DNA of 64,000 nt. Source: Lethocerus indicus (taxonomy: Eukaryota > Arthropoda > Insecta > Hemiptera > Belostomatidae). Within the stretch, counting starts at the first letter, position 1. Each line of letters begins with the position of its first letter. Where the stretch lies: positions 124,001 to 188,000 of the forward strand of contig JACDQD010000105.1 in the NCBI GenBank assembly GCA_019843655.1, read 5' to 3'. Below, piece after piece: positions 48,571 to 62,400 of this stretch. Made by a program: the position numbers and the translations under genes. The notes beneath the pieces were generated by a model. It had not been told where the DNA came from and ran no database searches. It saw only the letters and a list, made by a program, of their open reading frames with translations.

Positions 48571-51353
48571 TTCAAGTATCTAGCATTAAATTGTGTCGAA
48601 GTATCTGTGTTAACGTAATTAAAAGTAATTTACCAATGTTTTAGTGACATTCCTTAGGGTAGATGCATTTACTATGATTGCAATTAATCGTATTCGGAAT
48701 TAATTCGAACATAATTTCTTTTTAAATTATAGTTTTTTAAAAACTGATATTACTTTTGTGCGTATAGAGCGCAGAGCTCACATTATGGATGGTATTACGG
48801 ATTTTGGTATTTTATTCAACGGACAATAAATACCTAAACTGAGTTTTACCTTGCCCAGTAATAAACTTTGAGAGTTATAAATTTTAGGGTGACTTTAACA
48901 ATTCCATCAGAGAAGAGTATCCATGGGCGGCATGGTGGCTGTCCACCAGAGTGTCGTTCCAAGTTAACGGGCATTTATATCTGGCCGAGGATTGCGTTCA
49001 ACATTTAACACTGGGCCGGGGATGAGACAACTTTGCTGTTCCGTGGAGGTGGTCATCCTTGCTGAATAAACAAACACGCATTCCGGGCCGAACTATAGCT
49101 TGTTCTCCAAATAGTTGTCGGATATGGGCGAGCCGCGCGTTATCCCTACCCTCCTCCCGTTCCCCTTCGCCATAACTTTTCCCAGGAGGATGCTCAAACT
49201 ATGAGCTGTAGCGACCTCTTTAATACAGGACGAATTTATTATGCGGCCCGTATGGGCAGTATATGTCTGCAGTAGTGCTGATGAAAAACTAGGCGCGGAT
49301 CCTGTTTGAGACCATGAAACTCTTGAATGTTCACCAATACCGACACGACCGCAAAAAGCCGGTGGGCGAAAAGTTGGCTTTGTAACGCCACCAACTGTTG
49401 CTTTTATATTAGAATGAGACTGTGGGCGGCTTCCAGTCTAAAACCCCCTCTCGTCGGCTGCAAGGGCCACTTATTGAATTCTGACTTAAATATTCAACCC
49501 TTCCTCGTGCAATATCGGACTTGAATGGAACAACGGGCGAATTAATTCGGCTTCTGAAAAATTGGACTCGAAATTTTAATGAGTTTCGGTTTTGAAAAGG
49601 GGTTGTTATAGGCAGGGGAACTCAGCGAATGTTTCTCTTCTATGGCAGAATAATTAGAAATGTAATCAGCACTTCTATTTTCGGTCACTTCAGAAGTTGA
49701 ACACATCATCGTAAGAAAACTTTACTGAGATACATTTGGAAAATATTACCAACTATTAGTGTATTCTTATTTGATAACTATGGGCTCATGTTTGGCGATC
49801 TGACTGTACTTACTGGGAAATATTAATAATATGTTATGAAAATGCGTCATACCGTAATTAATCTACGTTTAAAATCTATGATTTCAGCTTTCGCTGTAAT
49901 TTCGTTAGTCTGAATTTCCGATTCTCATCGACATTTACAAAGCCATGAAAATTAAAAATTGATTAATTGATAAAAATGGGCAATATCAGAGGCCCTTATT
50001 TATTTCAAGTTGAGGAGTAAGCGCACCCCTTAAAATGGGAGCGAAAATTTGTTTTTCCATTTTCTCAATGAAACACAAACGATTCACGCCAAGGATAAAC
50101 ATATTCCTTCTAATGGATTTTTTATCGGTCTGAATATTCATTTATATCATCAAGTTCGCATACTAGATACATTCATTGAACGAATAATGTATAAAATTTT
50201 CCTGGTAGTGTTCTCAAACTCTAACCTAAAATTGTCATCAATCCTCGGGTTGATTGGTCCGAGGTTTCAATTGTCTGCTGGTAAATACCGCGTTTCGCGG
50301 TTGTCCATTAAATGTCGGTCTCGTTCATAAAAGAACTGCTTCATAAACCTGACACTCAGCCCATGGCTTAATGTCAAAAAACATAAAAATTACTCCTTGT
50401 AAAGTCCACACTCAGAAGTTCTGTCTGAATTCATTGTTGAGGGTGGAACCTGGTCTAAAGAACAATGAAGGAATCAGGCGCAAAGGATTACACGCCGACC
50501 CATTATTTCCATCTCCTCTTTCAGGTCAAACGACTCGAATTTTTTTTCTCATTTTTTGTTGGGAGACAATAATCCTTTTATTTTTCCGAAATCCTTCGGC
50601 CCTTTCTGCACATTTGTGAGGGCGGCGAGTGTCAGTGGAAAATAAAGCTCGGGGTTTCAACTGTACTTTAGTGTGCTTTGTAAATGTTCTTCTAAGGTAG
50701 TATTTGCTGAGGAAGGGATTTTCAGTAGGCTTAACAACACTAAGCTTTAATATCTCGAGCCCTCTTTGGGGAACAATGGCGGCATTTCTAGAAGCCCACA
50801 TTCCCACTTACCTTAATGCCTTAATGCCATTTCGATCTGAATGAGCTTCAACTCAGGGGAAAAAGAAATTCATATATCATTTAATTATAGCACAATGGGC
50901 AACTTATTGGCCCTTGTGTGCTCGGGATAAGAAGTGAGCGCATATTTCTCCTATCTCTAATTACAAGTACCTTATAAAGTAACATCCATCGCATACGGGC
51001 AGATACGAACTACCGACCTATAGCGCACACTCGACCAAATCACTAACTCAAAAATTGCAAGTAACCAGTCGCAACTTAACGTACTGCAGAGCCTCAGATT
51101 TCATGGATGGCGTTTGAATATATTCCGTACTGGGCTACCGCCTATGGGCTCTAACCATGTTGTCACACAGTGCAGAAATTGCGAGACAATAACTTTGAGA
51201 ACACACGGAACGAAAATAAAAATTTAGAAAACTATACCCTCCCCTTTCACCACTCTTTCGCAATCGACAGTTTGGAAAGTCAATAAATCAGGGGCACGCG
51301 GATGGGTTGGGCTCGGTACGAGTTCGAACAGTTAATTCATTTAGGGTTGTTAT
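48567..51353. other. Intron-like or intergenic sequence
   Basis: A GC-richer stretch at 48920-49520 has short frames only. A reverse-strand donor (AAG|GTAAGT, complement near 50807-50815) follows a pyrimidine-rich acceptor, leaving an exon of about 40 nt on the minus strand that I do not trust. No repeat was recognised. Confidence 0.4.
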
Positions 51354-51725
51354 TTATAGGGTGGCCCCAGAATGGGGGGCCCAGTTAAATAAATCAACCC
51401 CCCGGGGCGCGAAATGACTCCCCACCCCCACTTCATCACCACCGGTTGATATTTTGATTCCGGCTGGATTTCTGGGGCCCGCTAGTTCCCCCAATCCACA
51501 ATTCCGTTCTTCTGCATAAAATCCTCCCCGGATTTGGGGATTTTTCGAAAATACGGTAATTCCAAATATATGAATGGGTCGTTTGAAATTATATCGCACC
51601 CCACCCGAAACTTCCTGCCACAGCATCACCATATCACTTTGGTTTCCAAATAAACAGAAAGTGTACGGGGCCCTAGTATTAAATACGGATTCATCAATAA
51701 GAATATTCCCACTCCTATCGTGCAC
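51354..51725 (-). CDS. Unrecognised 123-codon minus-strand open frame
   Basis: The 3' third is GC-rich with many G-first codons (GLGELAGPRNPAGIKISTGG and VGVGSHFAPRGVDLFNWAP) and ends in TAA at the low-coordinate side. The first two thirds are less biased. No splice sites, domain or family is recognised. It may be a terminal exon, a relic or chance. Confidence 0.2.
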   Translation of the reverse strand: MHDRSGNILIDESVFNTRAPYTFCLFGNQSDMVMLWQEVSGGVRYNFKRPIHIFGITVFSKNPQIRGGFYAEERNCGLGELAGPRNPAGIKISTGGDEVGVGSHFAPRGVDLFNWAPHSGATL

Positions 51726-54689
51726 AACTGATAAACAGTTAAATTTATTACCAATAAATATTATTGACTCTACTTCTAGGCATTAATTTTCCATAATTTG
51801 AATCCAAATAACTAAGAAACCTTGTTATTACGATTCACCTAATTTTAATAAGATATTAGACGATGTCAATGTAAAAAATTGCATAACTCAATCAACAATG
51901 CGAATCATTTTAATTATCAGGGCACAACAGTACTGATTGGTTGAAAGAATTCTCTATAAGCAGGAATACTTTAATAACTTAAATCCAAACTTCTGCTCTA
52001 AGGACTGTTTTTTCTTTATTCTTACATTTGATGGATTGGAAAAAACCATTTCCTTAAAATAGATTGGACCCTGTACGCCAATCATTGGGACGTGTCTGGA
52101 CGAAGAGGGACTTCTTTCTTTTCGCCTGACATCAAATCCGGTTTCAAGGATTTCCTCCTTTTTCTCTTCTCGCGCCTTTCATTAGTCTCCTTTCTTTCTG
52201 TGAATACCACTTGGCTGGCTTGAACATATTGGTTTGACGTGTAGAACCAATCGATTCAATTATATTCTAAAATAATATTGAATTCAGTTTCATCATAAGC
52301 AAAAAATTGTTACACTATTAACTCTATTATTTTTAAAGGTCAGTAAAACTAGAAAGCAATTGTCATTCATCCAATTTGTAAAATGCAATTTATTTCATAG
52401 TTCAAAAGATATTAAATGTATTTATATAAATCGTGGGAATGTTGAAAAATTAACCCGACCTTATTTCAGTAAATGTTCATACTTTTCCCTTTAATTTGGT
52501 TACAGAAAGTTCAATAACGCTGTAATAATCCAATACATAGATTATCAGATAATCGGTCCAGCGTGAATCAAGTCCCCGCTCCTATTTCTCAGAACTAAAG
52601 GTTAAATGAATCAGAAATGCCACGAGTTTCACCTCGAGTAGGCGACCTCATCGCCGACAGATAAATTTTCGGTTCAAACGGGCCTAATTATAATGAAACG
52701 AAGGCATTATTCAATGAGAGTTAAATCTTTCGCCACGTTAAAGGGTAGAAATATGACGTGGGTGGGCTTCTGTCCGAACGCTGCCCACCAATACACCGCC
52801 CCGCCCTGGCATCGCCCACACGCCATTCCGCCCTCTCTTATCATAATTTCGCGGGGGAAACGCCTGTCGAAAAGGTGCATATATTTTCGGCGCGAAACCC
52901 CACCTACAACAAGAAGTATCAATTAACATTTTCACGGTTCTGAAATTCAAAAAACCAACATTATACGGGGTTATTCTATATCCCCAATATTTTCGATTAT
53001 ACGTTTACATTTTGGCTAGTTCAATAGAAAAAATTCGGTAGCTTCCGTCTAAATGGCTAAGGGAACAAAGCCCCGTAGTTGTGATGTTTCAGCAAAGCAA
53101 ATCCTCTTATGGGGTGGGTCTTCGTTCCTTGATTAGAGTTACGAGCTTCAAAGGATTGTGGTCGGAAGGGGGGCGAAAAACATTGCGCCCACATTGCGGC
53201 TTCTTGCATCTTCTTCAATTTCTTATCACCCTTAAAGGTTACGTCATGGTTAAATTTACAAAAGGAACTCTCGACAGATTTATTTTCTTTGAAATGTGAA
53301 TTTTAAATGCGGCCATTTGTTTAATGGTCGTAACCCAGTTGGAAAAGGACCACTAAACACCGATTATTTTCTTTAGGTTTTAAAAAAAGAATTGAAATAA
53401 AGATTAAACTACCTTTCTTAACAATAGTTCTAAAAAAATATTTGAAATTTAAATTTATATGACAAGGGTATATTTAAATTATTTATGTCCCATTCAACAT
53501 TTCGTGGTGGGCGGAAATTCGTTGTTTCAAATTATACAGAGCTCTGTAAGAAAAATAGTTGTACTTCCATTCAACACTTTTCTAGCAATGTTAAGTATCA
53601 TTCCTGATTTTTATAATATTTTATACCAACTGTTTGTGCAAATATTAAACAAACTATTATTATTTCTTAAAACACTTTTGTGAAAATATGTATTTTAATA
53701 TATTGAAAACATTTCAGTTATTTATTATGGTCAATCAATGGAAATTTATATCCGATATTGTTTGCTGTAAGGTTTTTATTTATAAAAAAGACGTTTTAAT
53801 ACGAATTATTACTTTCTCAAATTATCCTATCGTGTTGGCGTTAATAACGAGCCATGTGATATTACTTGTTTCATGCACTCTTTGTATAAGCGCCGTGTAC
53901 AAATGAAAACCCCTCGTTTTCTTTTCTGGTAGTGAAGCAATTTTCCGAATTAGTCGCCTTTCCCTTCATCCGAAGTTAGTAGGGCCGCAGTCAAAGTCAA
54001 AGAAACTAAAAAAGTTAAAAAAAGAAAAAACAGCACTGAGGAATTCCCTTTCATCATGACGAGCGGTTCCACCAATGAACAAATAACGGCTATAATAAAA
54101 GCTCGGACGCTTTTCTGTTATTCTTAATAGGGCACCAGTCAAAACAGCCCTAACATACGATAGTGGCTATATTCATCTTATGGATAATGCAAGTTGGACT
54201 ATGATAATGTCATTCATGATAGTCGCACATTTCATTATCCCCTTATGAGGTAAAGCTCAGCGTATATTAGTCTAATTAAACGATAATTTGGTCAATTATA
54301 GACAATTACAAGAACGCAATTACTGTAGGTATTTAAATTTCAATTGGATCTCTGAAAAACATGATATTCGTTTTAGTGTCTATCACAGATACGATATTAT
54401 TGACATATATAAGTTCTGAATAGGTTCAGACAGTATGAATGTCATAAATAGAATTATTTAAGATGCAACAAACTTTCCGTGTTCACATATAACACCACAG
54501 AGTTAATCAATGGAACGGTATAAATGGATATTCAGTATATAGTAGTTTCAAGAGTCATATTTGAGTCTTTATTAGGCGTGTTTAATTAAGAGTCGTCGTC
54601 CAGAAGCAATAAAAAAAATTATATTTACCGTATCTACGCCGAAATTACCGATAGCGGGGCCTAATTCCGTTAGGTTTTTACCGCTACAG
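51726..54689. other. Intron-like sequence
   Basis: GC-rich patch at 52740-52900 with open frames on both strands and no splice support. The frames at 53459-53683 and 53688-53906 are Phe/Ile/Leu-rich noise. Confidence 0.4.
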
Positions 54690-54800
54690 AGTACAGAGCC
54701 GGGCAGTGCATGGGAGGGGATTAGTGAACACTTGAATGAAGAACACAGAAGGGAAATTTTGAGACGGAGGGTGGGGAACAATGGGAGAACAATACATTGG
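54690..54800 (+). CDS. Candidate internal exon, 37 codons
   Basis: Between GGTTTTTACCGCTACAG (ending at 54689) and ATTGG|GTGAGT (donor at 54801), only one of three frames is open, in phase 0 at both ends. It reads STEPGSAWEGISEHLNEEH and RREILRRRVGNNGRTIHW, charged and probably alpha-helical. Phase 0 fits 40558-40655 when that exon is read from 40560. The frame also stays open on both sides, and a minus-strand frame overlaps, so caution is needed. Confidence 0.32.
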
Positions 54801-54810
54801 GTGAGTACAC

Positions 54811-54963
54811 TCAAGCGGCCCGCCCTCCGGCCAAACTCATCTTCAGCATCGCGCAAATGTCATCCATAGCCCAGTTGACAGCCTCCTCTACCGGCCCGCC
54901 GGCAATATCCACTAAAACGCCGTCCAATCGCCCACTCCCAACGCTCTCATAGTCTTTACGCGG
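54811..54963 (-). CDS. Coding-like minus-strand block, possible terminal exon
   Basis: The minus strand is open for 50 codons and ends in TGA at 54811-54813. It contains KDYESVGSGRLDGVLVDIAG, GPVEEAVNWAMDDICAML and KMSLAGGRAA. First codon positions are strongly biased to G, a usual coding sign, and the amino-acid mix (Asp, Glu, Val, Ala, Gly, Met) is more natural than that of the opposite frames. No clear acceptor lies upstream; TAAAG at 54948-54952 is the nearest. No family is recognised. Confidence 0.33.
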   Translation of the reverse strand, partial: PRKDYESVGSGRLDGVLVDIAGGPVEEAVNWAMDDICAMLKMSLAGGRAA

Positions 54964-57900
54964 TTATCATTTTGACGGTACAAATCAAAAGTGCAACTGT
55001 GGCCACGTCGAAATTGCAATTGAAACGATGATTTCTTCAGTAATTCGACGCCATCCAAGCTCTTCGCAGAAAGGAAATATTCCCCGGGGTATAAAGGTCG
55101 ACGGAACTGAACACTCTCTTGTCACAATTGCGCGACATTCGGCAGAGGTCACGAACAGTGGGAGACACCGCACCAGAAATGTTTGCTGGAACTGGGTTAT
55201 GATTCGAATGATATAAAAACTAGAAAATAATGATTAACCTATTCCAATTTATATATTGAACGAAATCGTCAAATTGAATTGAGTGGAATCCGATTTATTC
55301 TGATAATCCCTAAAAATAATTTGAATATTAATTGAAGTATCATATATGTATATGCATATAAAATTCAACAGTTTCAGAATTCGGGAATAACTAACTCTGA
55401 ACAATATATAGAATTCGATATACCTTGAATGGATTGGAAACTCTAACCATCAATATCAAAAACCAAAATCATAAAAATTAATAAAAATAATTTGAAAAGG
55501 AAATGCTTCCATAAATGATGATAATGTAAATGGAAATACATAACCACAAGGAGAATCATATAATTATATAGCGGTATTCATTCAGGGATGGTTATAATAA
55601 ACGACGCAGTGGTAAGATACGTGAATCCGAAATACTGTTTCGGAAAATGTTCACTAAACCAAACAGTGGGACTAGGGAATAGGTATAGTCGTTTTACTGC
55701 CATTTTTATGCTGGAGAACACATTATGATAGAGATAACTGTGTAAGGGCTGGGCGACATCCACTGTAATGACTCGCTGAATGAAAACCCTAGTACCGGCT
55801 TGTAATTTTCTTTAATACGCTAATTGAATTGATAAGCGCTTGCCAGTTTGAGTTTAATTAAAAAACATTTTCATCCCGAATAGGCTGGCTCGGATTTCAG
55901 AAAACGGCGCTGTTGGAGCTATTAAAGGGGTGGAATGTATTATCTTGAGATTGCCGAGCTCGGGAAATTAACGGTATGCATCCCCCAGATAAGGATCTCA
56001 TGAATTTTGATCCTAAATTCAAAATTGCTAAAATATACCTAAGTTTATAAATAAAATAATACACAAAACTTGAAACGTGATGTCCATGTGATCTATGACG
56101 TGTCCACCGAAATAAAAAAACAATGTCTAAAATAATTAATTGGAGAAAATTATAGGAAGTTCCATAATGGAAAATGTTACAAAAATAAATGTTTCAATAA
56201 AATAAGAGGTGTAGTTTCGCAAAAGGAAAATCATGAATTAACTAGATTCTTAAACCACATCCACCATGTTGTTAGCTAGATTAACAACATAAACCACAGA
56301 AATTATTCAATAAGCGATTTGAATATATGTACACTCCAATCGAGCCTTCTATAACCTGAATGTTCCCTTGTTGTGAGCACACGCCGTTCTTTTAAAACGT
56401 TGCCCATCGAAATATTATAGCAACGGATTAAATTGCCTTGTTTACGTAAAACCGGTCTACTCCTTTTCAAGATCCTGCACGAAGTCTGTAAATATTTGGA
56501 AAATGTGACTCGAATGAAAAATCTATTATTGTTTGTCCAAACTAGTTTCGCAAATGGCTCGGAACCGCAATGCTCGTATTCGGATTTGAGGGAAAATCGT
56601 TTTATTGTACTCTATTGCTTTTCAGTAATTGAGGTTTCGCCATCGGACCGATAAATACGATCCTATTATCGGAGCGTTATTAAATTGAAGCATCGGGTGT
56701 CCCTTTCTTCTCCTGGTTTATAACAACTTATTTTAACTACAAAAGTTACAAAGTATGCACACATTCAGGCTGTATTAAACTTTGGTTTAATTCAAAACTC
56801 TAGTAGTTTCATAGTAATCCTATATACATATACAAATTATCATTTACATAATGGAATTCTATTGCAAAACTATCTTCATTCCTATTTCGTTAACGTCAGG
56901 CAAAGGGTAACAGCTGTGCGATTGTCTTAATGTAGTTCATATTTTCAAATTATAGACAGGTAATGCATGTAAAAATATACGATGCCTTACTTTTGTAACT
57001 GTATTTACAATATATTGTATTTCTAAATATTTTGTGAATCGTTATTTAAAATTGATCGATTCTTATACTTCGCCCTGATTAACAGTTGATGTACCTATTT
57101 TAGTCAGATAATTGGTAGGCAGTTTTAAGTATTTATATATTTTTTTGGTAAGCAATAAGGATCATATTTTCTAAATCTTTACTTAGTTAGAGCCAGCAAT
57201 GGCCTACAGCAACACCAAGTCGATTTTACTTGTCGTTTTCAGACCTACTATTCCAATTAGTTTTGTTGAATTTTCTAACTTGTAACCCGAGCTGTTTATC
57301 TTCAGTTCTTATAAAAGAAAGTCTTTTCCCTAGTTGATTGGTCGGCTGTAATTAAAGTTTTATCGCCGGGCCTATAACTTTGATACTGTAACTAAAATTG
57401 GAAGTTGGGGCCATTAATTGAGGCGTCCGCTGAGTGACTCACTCAATATCTTGGACTAATTTTCCGAGCGGGTGGTCTCCGCCATCGCCGGCGTCATTAT
57501 ATACCAATTTATTTTATAAACCTATTATTAAACAAAAGATCATTGTTGACACTGTACTGAAAATCCAAGTATAAATTATAATTAAATACATGCTTTGATG
57601 AATTAGAACTTTTTATATTGCTTTTTCCTAATTTCTTCGGACACCTTGAATTAGGATGTTATACGAGATAAATTTGTCCTAAAATAAACAAGAATACTAA
57701 AGGTACGTAAAATAGACAAATGGAAATTCATGGCTATTTTAAGTGATTCCACTTAAACAATAAATAAGTGATAAATTTTGAATTCAATTTTTCGTTCGTT
57801 ATATGCCGTTACAATGCCGATAACACGAATAAAATATTGTGAAACTGCATTAACAATCGACAATTCAGCGATACATGGTACAAACAAAAGAGAATAACAG

Positions 57901-59114
57901 TTTGTCTAAAGTCTGTAAAATGGATGGGTATCTTCAACTATTGAGTGCAAAACTGCCAAGTGATATTATAATCCCTCAGTCATCAGCGGGAGTGAACTTC
58001 TCTCAACCCCGCCGCCCCCTTAAAAACTTAAGACACCGCCTCCTCGGAGTTAGAGAGCTTTCATTATTCATCAGTCACAATTAAGAGAGATGAACCGGGC
58101 GGCAAGTATTAAATATTATCCAATAAACGGACGGTTAATCTTCGCAATTGTCTCTTTTAGGGGGCCAATTTGGAATTCATTTTCATGATGGGCTTTTTTT
58201 AAAATTCCGATTCTGAAGGTAACTCATCGGGTAGACTGCACAGGACAGAAACAGTCGATTACGTGCTTTCGGCTTTACTGACTATTTATTTAATTTAGTT
58301 GTAACGTTAAAATCCTCTATAATTTCGCTGTTTCTTTTAATTCCATTGTATGTAAAATAATAATCTAAAACGGATTTGTGTAACACATTATTTATTGTCT
58401 TACTCTATCCCACCCAATTTGTTCTGAAAGAAGCGTGAAAAATGCCTCGCTCCTTGATAAATCCGAAAACTGTTATTGTATTATCTAACCGGAAAATATG
58501 AAACGGTACTACATCGCCACACATCCCATTAGGCCGGTTCGCGGCTAAGCACGTTTAGATTTAGAGTTTTAGAGCGTCATTTCTAGACGTCGCGACGCTG
58601 CAGGGCCCCAAACATATAAATATTACCATTATGTCGTGCTCGGCCACTATCCCCGCCCCTCTCACTCACCCACTATCTTCAGTAAACAAGCCAATAAAAC
58701 AACTCAGCCGCCATTCCCCATTCCCCTGTTGAATACTGACTCGCGACTTTCCTAAAATAACTGTAAAAAGTTTTTTCAGGCTAAATGACTGGAATTAAAG
58801 GTCATCCGTGAGGCTGTGGGTCACCTGAATAGACGTTAATTTACAAATTGTATGAAAAATACATTCTGTAACATTTCAAATGGTTAGGCTGGAACCACAT
58901 TTATGCTATCTAAATTTCGAACATAAAAGTAATGAATTGATATGTATGCATTGCATATAGTCCTTCACGCCACTGTAATCAGACCAACGCACACAAATAT
59001 GTATGTACTAGGACCAAACCCTTCCCCTTTGTGATAGATATGTAGCATGGGCTAGATTGATATCTGAACGCCGCCAGTGGTTTAGGCATATTTGTTCCTG
59101 AAGTTTTATTGCAG
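54964..59114. other. Intron-like or intergenic sequence
   Basis: A moderate frame at 55028-55216 follows a weak acceptor (GATTTCTTCAG) and has a possible donor near 55148. Otherwise AT-rich. A C-rich patch at 58640-58740 has no frame of note. Confidence 0.4.
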
Positions 59115-59440
59115 CCTCTCGGTGGAGAGGTGAACGAATACAACGCATCACTATCAGGGTCAGATATCCGTACCGGGGGCCAAAACCCAGCTGCCGGCCC
59201 TCATCCGTCTTTGTCGTATACGCCGGAGAAAAAAAAAGGCGAGATAACGAAAAACAATGTTGTATTTTGGTGTCTATTTAAAACACGCGCCAGGACATTG
59301 GCGGTTGAAGCTCGAGGATTTACAGCGAGATCGGGATCCGATTTACGAGCCATCTCAAATTTCTTTTTCTCTGCCAACAACACCACACTGCCTCCTTTGT
59401 TTCTTCAGTTCTTCGGAACTTTCTGGTTCCTAGGTGCCAG
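59115..59440 (+). CDS. Candidate exon beginning PLGGEVNEYNAS
   Basis: An excellent acceptor (GAAGTTTTATTGCAG ending at 59114) opens a phase 0 frame reading PLGGEVNEYNASLSGSDIRT, then GGQNPAAGPHPSLSYTPEKK and on for over 100 codons. A possible donor (GCCAG|GTATTT) lies at 59441, but quality falls after about residue 45, and the first GTGAAC at 59128 might be used instead. The phase 1 frame is also open for 50 codons to a stop. Phase 0 matches the outgoing phase of 54690-54800. No family is recognised. Confidence 0.3.
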
Positions 59441-62400
59441 GTATTTAATGAATCAAAGGCCTTTTCTTTCCATGTCTTCTCCGGTAATGTCGATCAAGTG
59501 GACGAGGGATTTAAAGTAAAATTGAGGCCTTCTGTTATCTGAAAAAATCTTTTGTAGAGTCCCCAAATATATAGCGTTAATATAGCTACATCAAAAATTG
59601 AATCGAAATCCTTTTCGTAATTCAAATTTCTTGGATATGAATATTCGTAGACATGAATAGTAATTAATTATTGGAATACTATAATTACTAAAATTTCTTG
59701 TGACGATATTTTAACTAACTGTATAGTCTACATCGGTTATTTCAGTCACGAAACCTAGCGCATTCCTTCCTCTTGGGCACTTTCCATTTTCGTTTTCCAT
59801 GTTGAGTACTGTACACGGTACAATGCTGTAAAGTGTTAAACTTTATCGGCCCTAAAGGGGGGCCTTCCCCAGGGCGAGGATGGGGGTACCAAATAGAATT
59901 AGACAAAAGGGCCCCACAGGGTCGATAAGGTCGACAATTGAGTTTAGAGCCAAAGGGCCTGTGGGTGGGAAAGCTCGTCTTAAACAAATATAGGGATCGA
60001 CCTTATTGGCCGGAGACGTCGCGGCTCCTTGCTGGATTCGCCGTCAGAAACAAACTCTAAGACGATGTTTTATTCCTTCATGATTCCTTTTCAAGTATTT
60101 CGACTATACGCAAGTCTATCGTCAATGATTTGGTCCAATGTTAGAAAAACTGCAGTAAGAGTGCGGACAGGATGCTCCATCAGCAACAGACCAAAAATGT
60201 TTCGGCTTCTCGCCACCTTCCTAGCCTATCGGTCGGGTATAATGTCCACATTGCACTATTCCTTATTTTGTAAAAAATATAGAAAAGGAAATATAGAAAA
60301 TACTGAAAATGTATGATCTTCCGTCAACAGTCGCAGTTTAAACATAATCCTCTCCTCCCACTCTTCTCTTGTGTTACATTATTGTGAGACTGTTGGTTGG
60401 GAAAATTTCCTCGTATTTCAGACCAATAATTAAACTAGTTTTATTGGAGATATCGACCAATAAACAGTAACTAACGGAGATAATGGTGTCGGCGAAGCTA
60501 GTTTAACAGGGGATAGAGCGCCACAAGTTTATCCTAATGGGTGGGTGTCTTACCTGTGTGTCCGCACACAGCCGGCCGCCGGCTTATCATCATTAATACA
60601 CCCGATGAGTTTCTGCACTCCTACAGATGAGATAAAGCGTGCACAGGACACTGGATTAACTTTACGGTCGATTCATATGGGAAAGGAGTGCGAGATTGTA
60701 TATTACGTCAATTAAAACTAACAATGCCAAACTATACAATTTAATAAAAGTGAAGAAATGAATTTTTTGTCCTACAAATTAAATGGGCCTCTGAACCGTC
60801 TTCTGTACAACGAATAGATCTGATATTCCTATATAGACTTTTGGGAGTGACTTCGATCACTGCTTTTTGGCGTAGATAAAATTTTGGAAGTGTAACATAC
60901 GATTTGATATCACTGTATCTTTGTACACTAATTAGAAAACATTATTTTGTTCACCGTTCACTTTTTTTTTACTGAAATCCAATTTTTCATGAAATTTCAT
61001 CACCTGTATCTTGACATATGTTACACGATAAGGTCAAATAATATGTGTAATTTATTGTATACACCGAATTCAACGCGATGAATGCGACGTGTCTGTTATT
61101 GAGTTTCTATTTTACATTTAATTTTCTAATCGAATAATGAAACTGCGTTAAAGAATGGGGAATGTTTCAAGTCCAATGCTATCAGGAGGCACGATTACGA
61201 GCACCGCTAAGGTGGTTCAAGAACTGATGCTCTTCTCCCTTTCGGAGCTTTGTAAGCTCGAACTCCGCCAAATTATACCCACCCGTCAATAATAAAGTGA
61301 AAGCATTAACTGAGACTTTGTTAATCTTTTAACTCATTCGGTGAGGAGACACAAGCCACTCCTTTATTTGAGTTTTCCCGTGATTTCCAGGAACAATGAA
61401 CGCATTATTTGCTTTTGTTCGTTTGTTATATCTCTCTCACTCTCTCGCTCTCTTTCTCTCTCTTCCTTCCTTCCAAACCTAAGTTGACAATGCTATTCGG
61501 ACTGATAGTCCTCCCCTTGTCCCGTCCAATTCCCAGCCCGCAGACATTTCGGAAACTCATGCCAAAGGAGGCTTTCACCGAGTTCAAATTGGGAAAATTC
61601 TGATGGGCGTCTCACCTCATTCAGTCAGTTATCTCGAACAAGGTGTCAACTATAGTATGGTTGTATTGAACTGATTGACGCGTTGACTATGAATGGAGAA
61701 ACCAATAAAGAATATGTACATTTTCTCAATGTATTCTATATTGGGCTATCTTCAATCTATTTGGCGGTATGTCAAATTCAATTTGTATATATATCATCCT
61801 ATAAAACAGCTTTAATATATTTACGGTATTCAATTTCTGGCTTGTGAGCAATGTACAGTTTATTTGTTAATTTCTTATATGATTTTTATGATGATGATGT
61901 CATCATAGAGGGTTTTCTAATATATTTTATATTGCAATCGGATTCTGTTTTCAACCGGATTCTATTTTCTATTTTTTGTTTTTCCCTGCTATCGGTTCGA
62001 ATTTTAGTCGAGCTTGAATTTGAACTAGTAACTAATAACTGTTGAAACATACCCTGGGGGGATATGGGAGGGAGTTTTAATTAAATAGTTCCCACTCTAC
62101 ATATTGTTTCAGCTTTCTTGCGCTAAATAATGACGCGCCCTTACATGAAACACCTTCGTGAATACGCAAATAGGATAAAATCTCGAAACCTCCGCGGGAG
62201 GGAGGGAGGGCTTAATTGGTTTTAAGGGACGCCTACTTTGTAATGAGACACACTCCCATATTGCCGTCCACTCTACTTCCCCTGTTGTAATAAAATGAGA
62301 GCGTGCAATTAAAATTAGGACGAGAGGAAAATCACGTTTATTTTGTCCGGGTTAATATTTGAATGTGTACAGGCGCGAACAAGCGGACGTAATTAAGCTT

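Noticed and set aside
50807..50860. Minus-strand micro-exon of about 40 nt with a GTAAGT donor
   Set aside because: The splice motifs are good, but it is too short to judge and has no neighbouring minus-strand exon.
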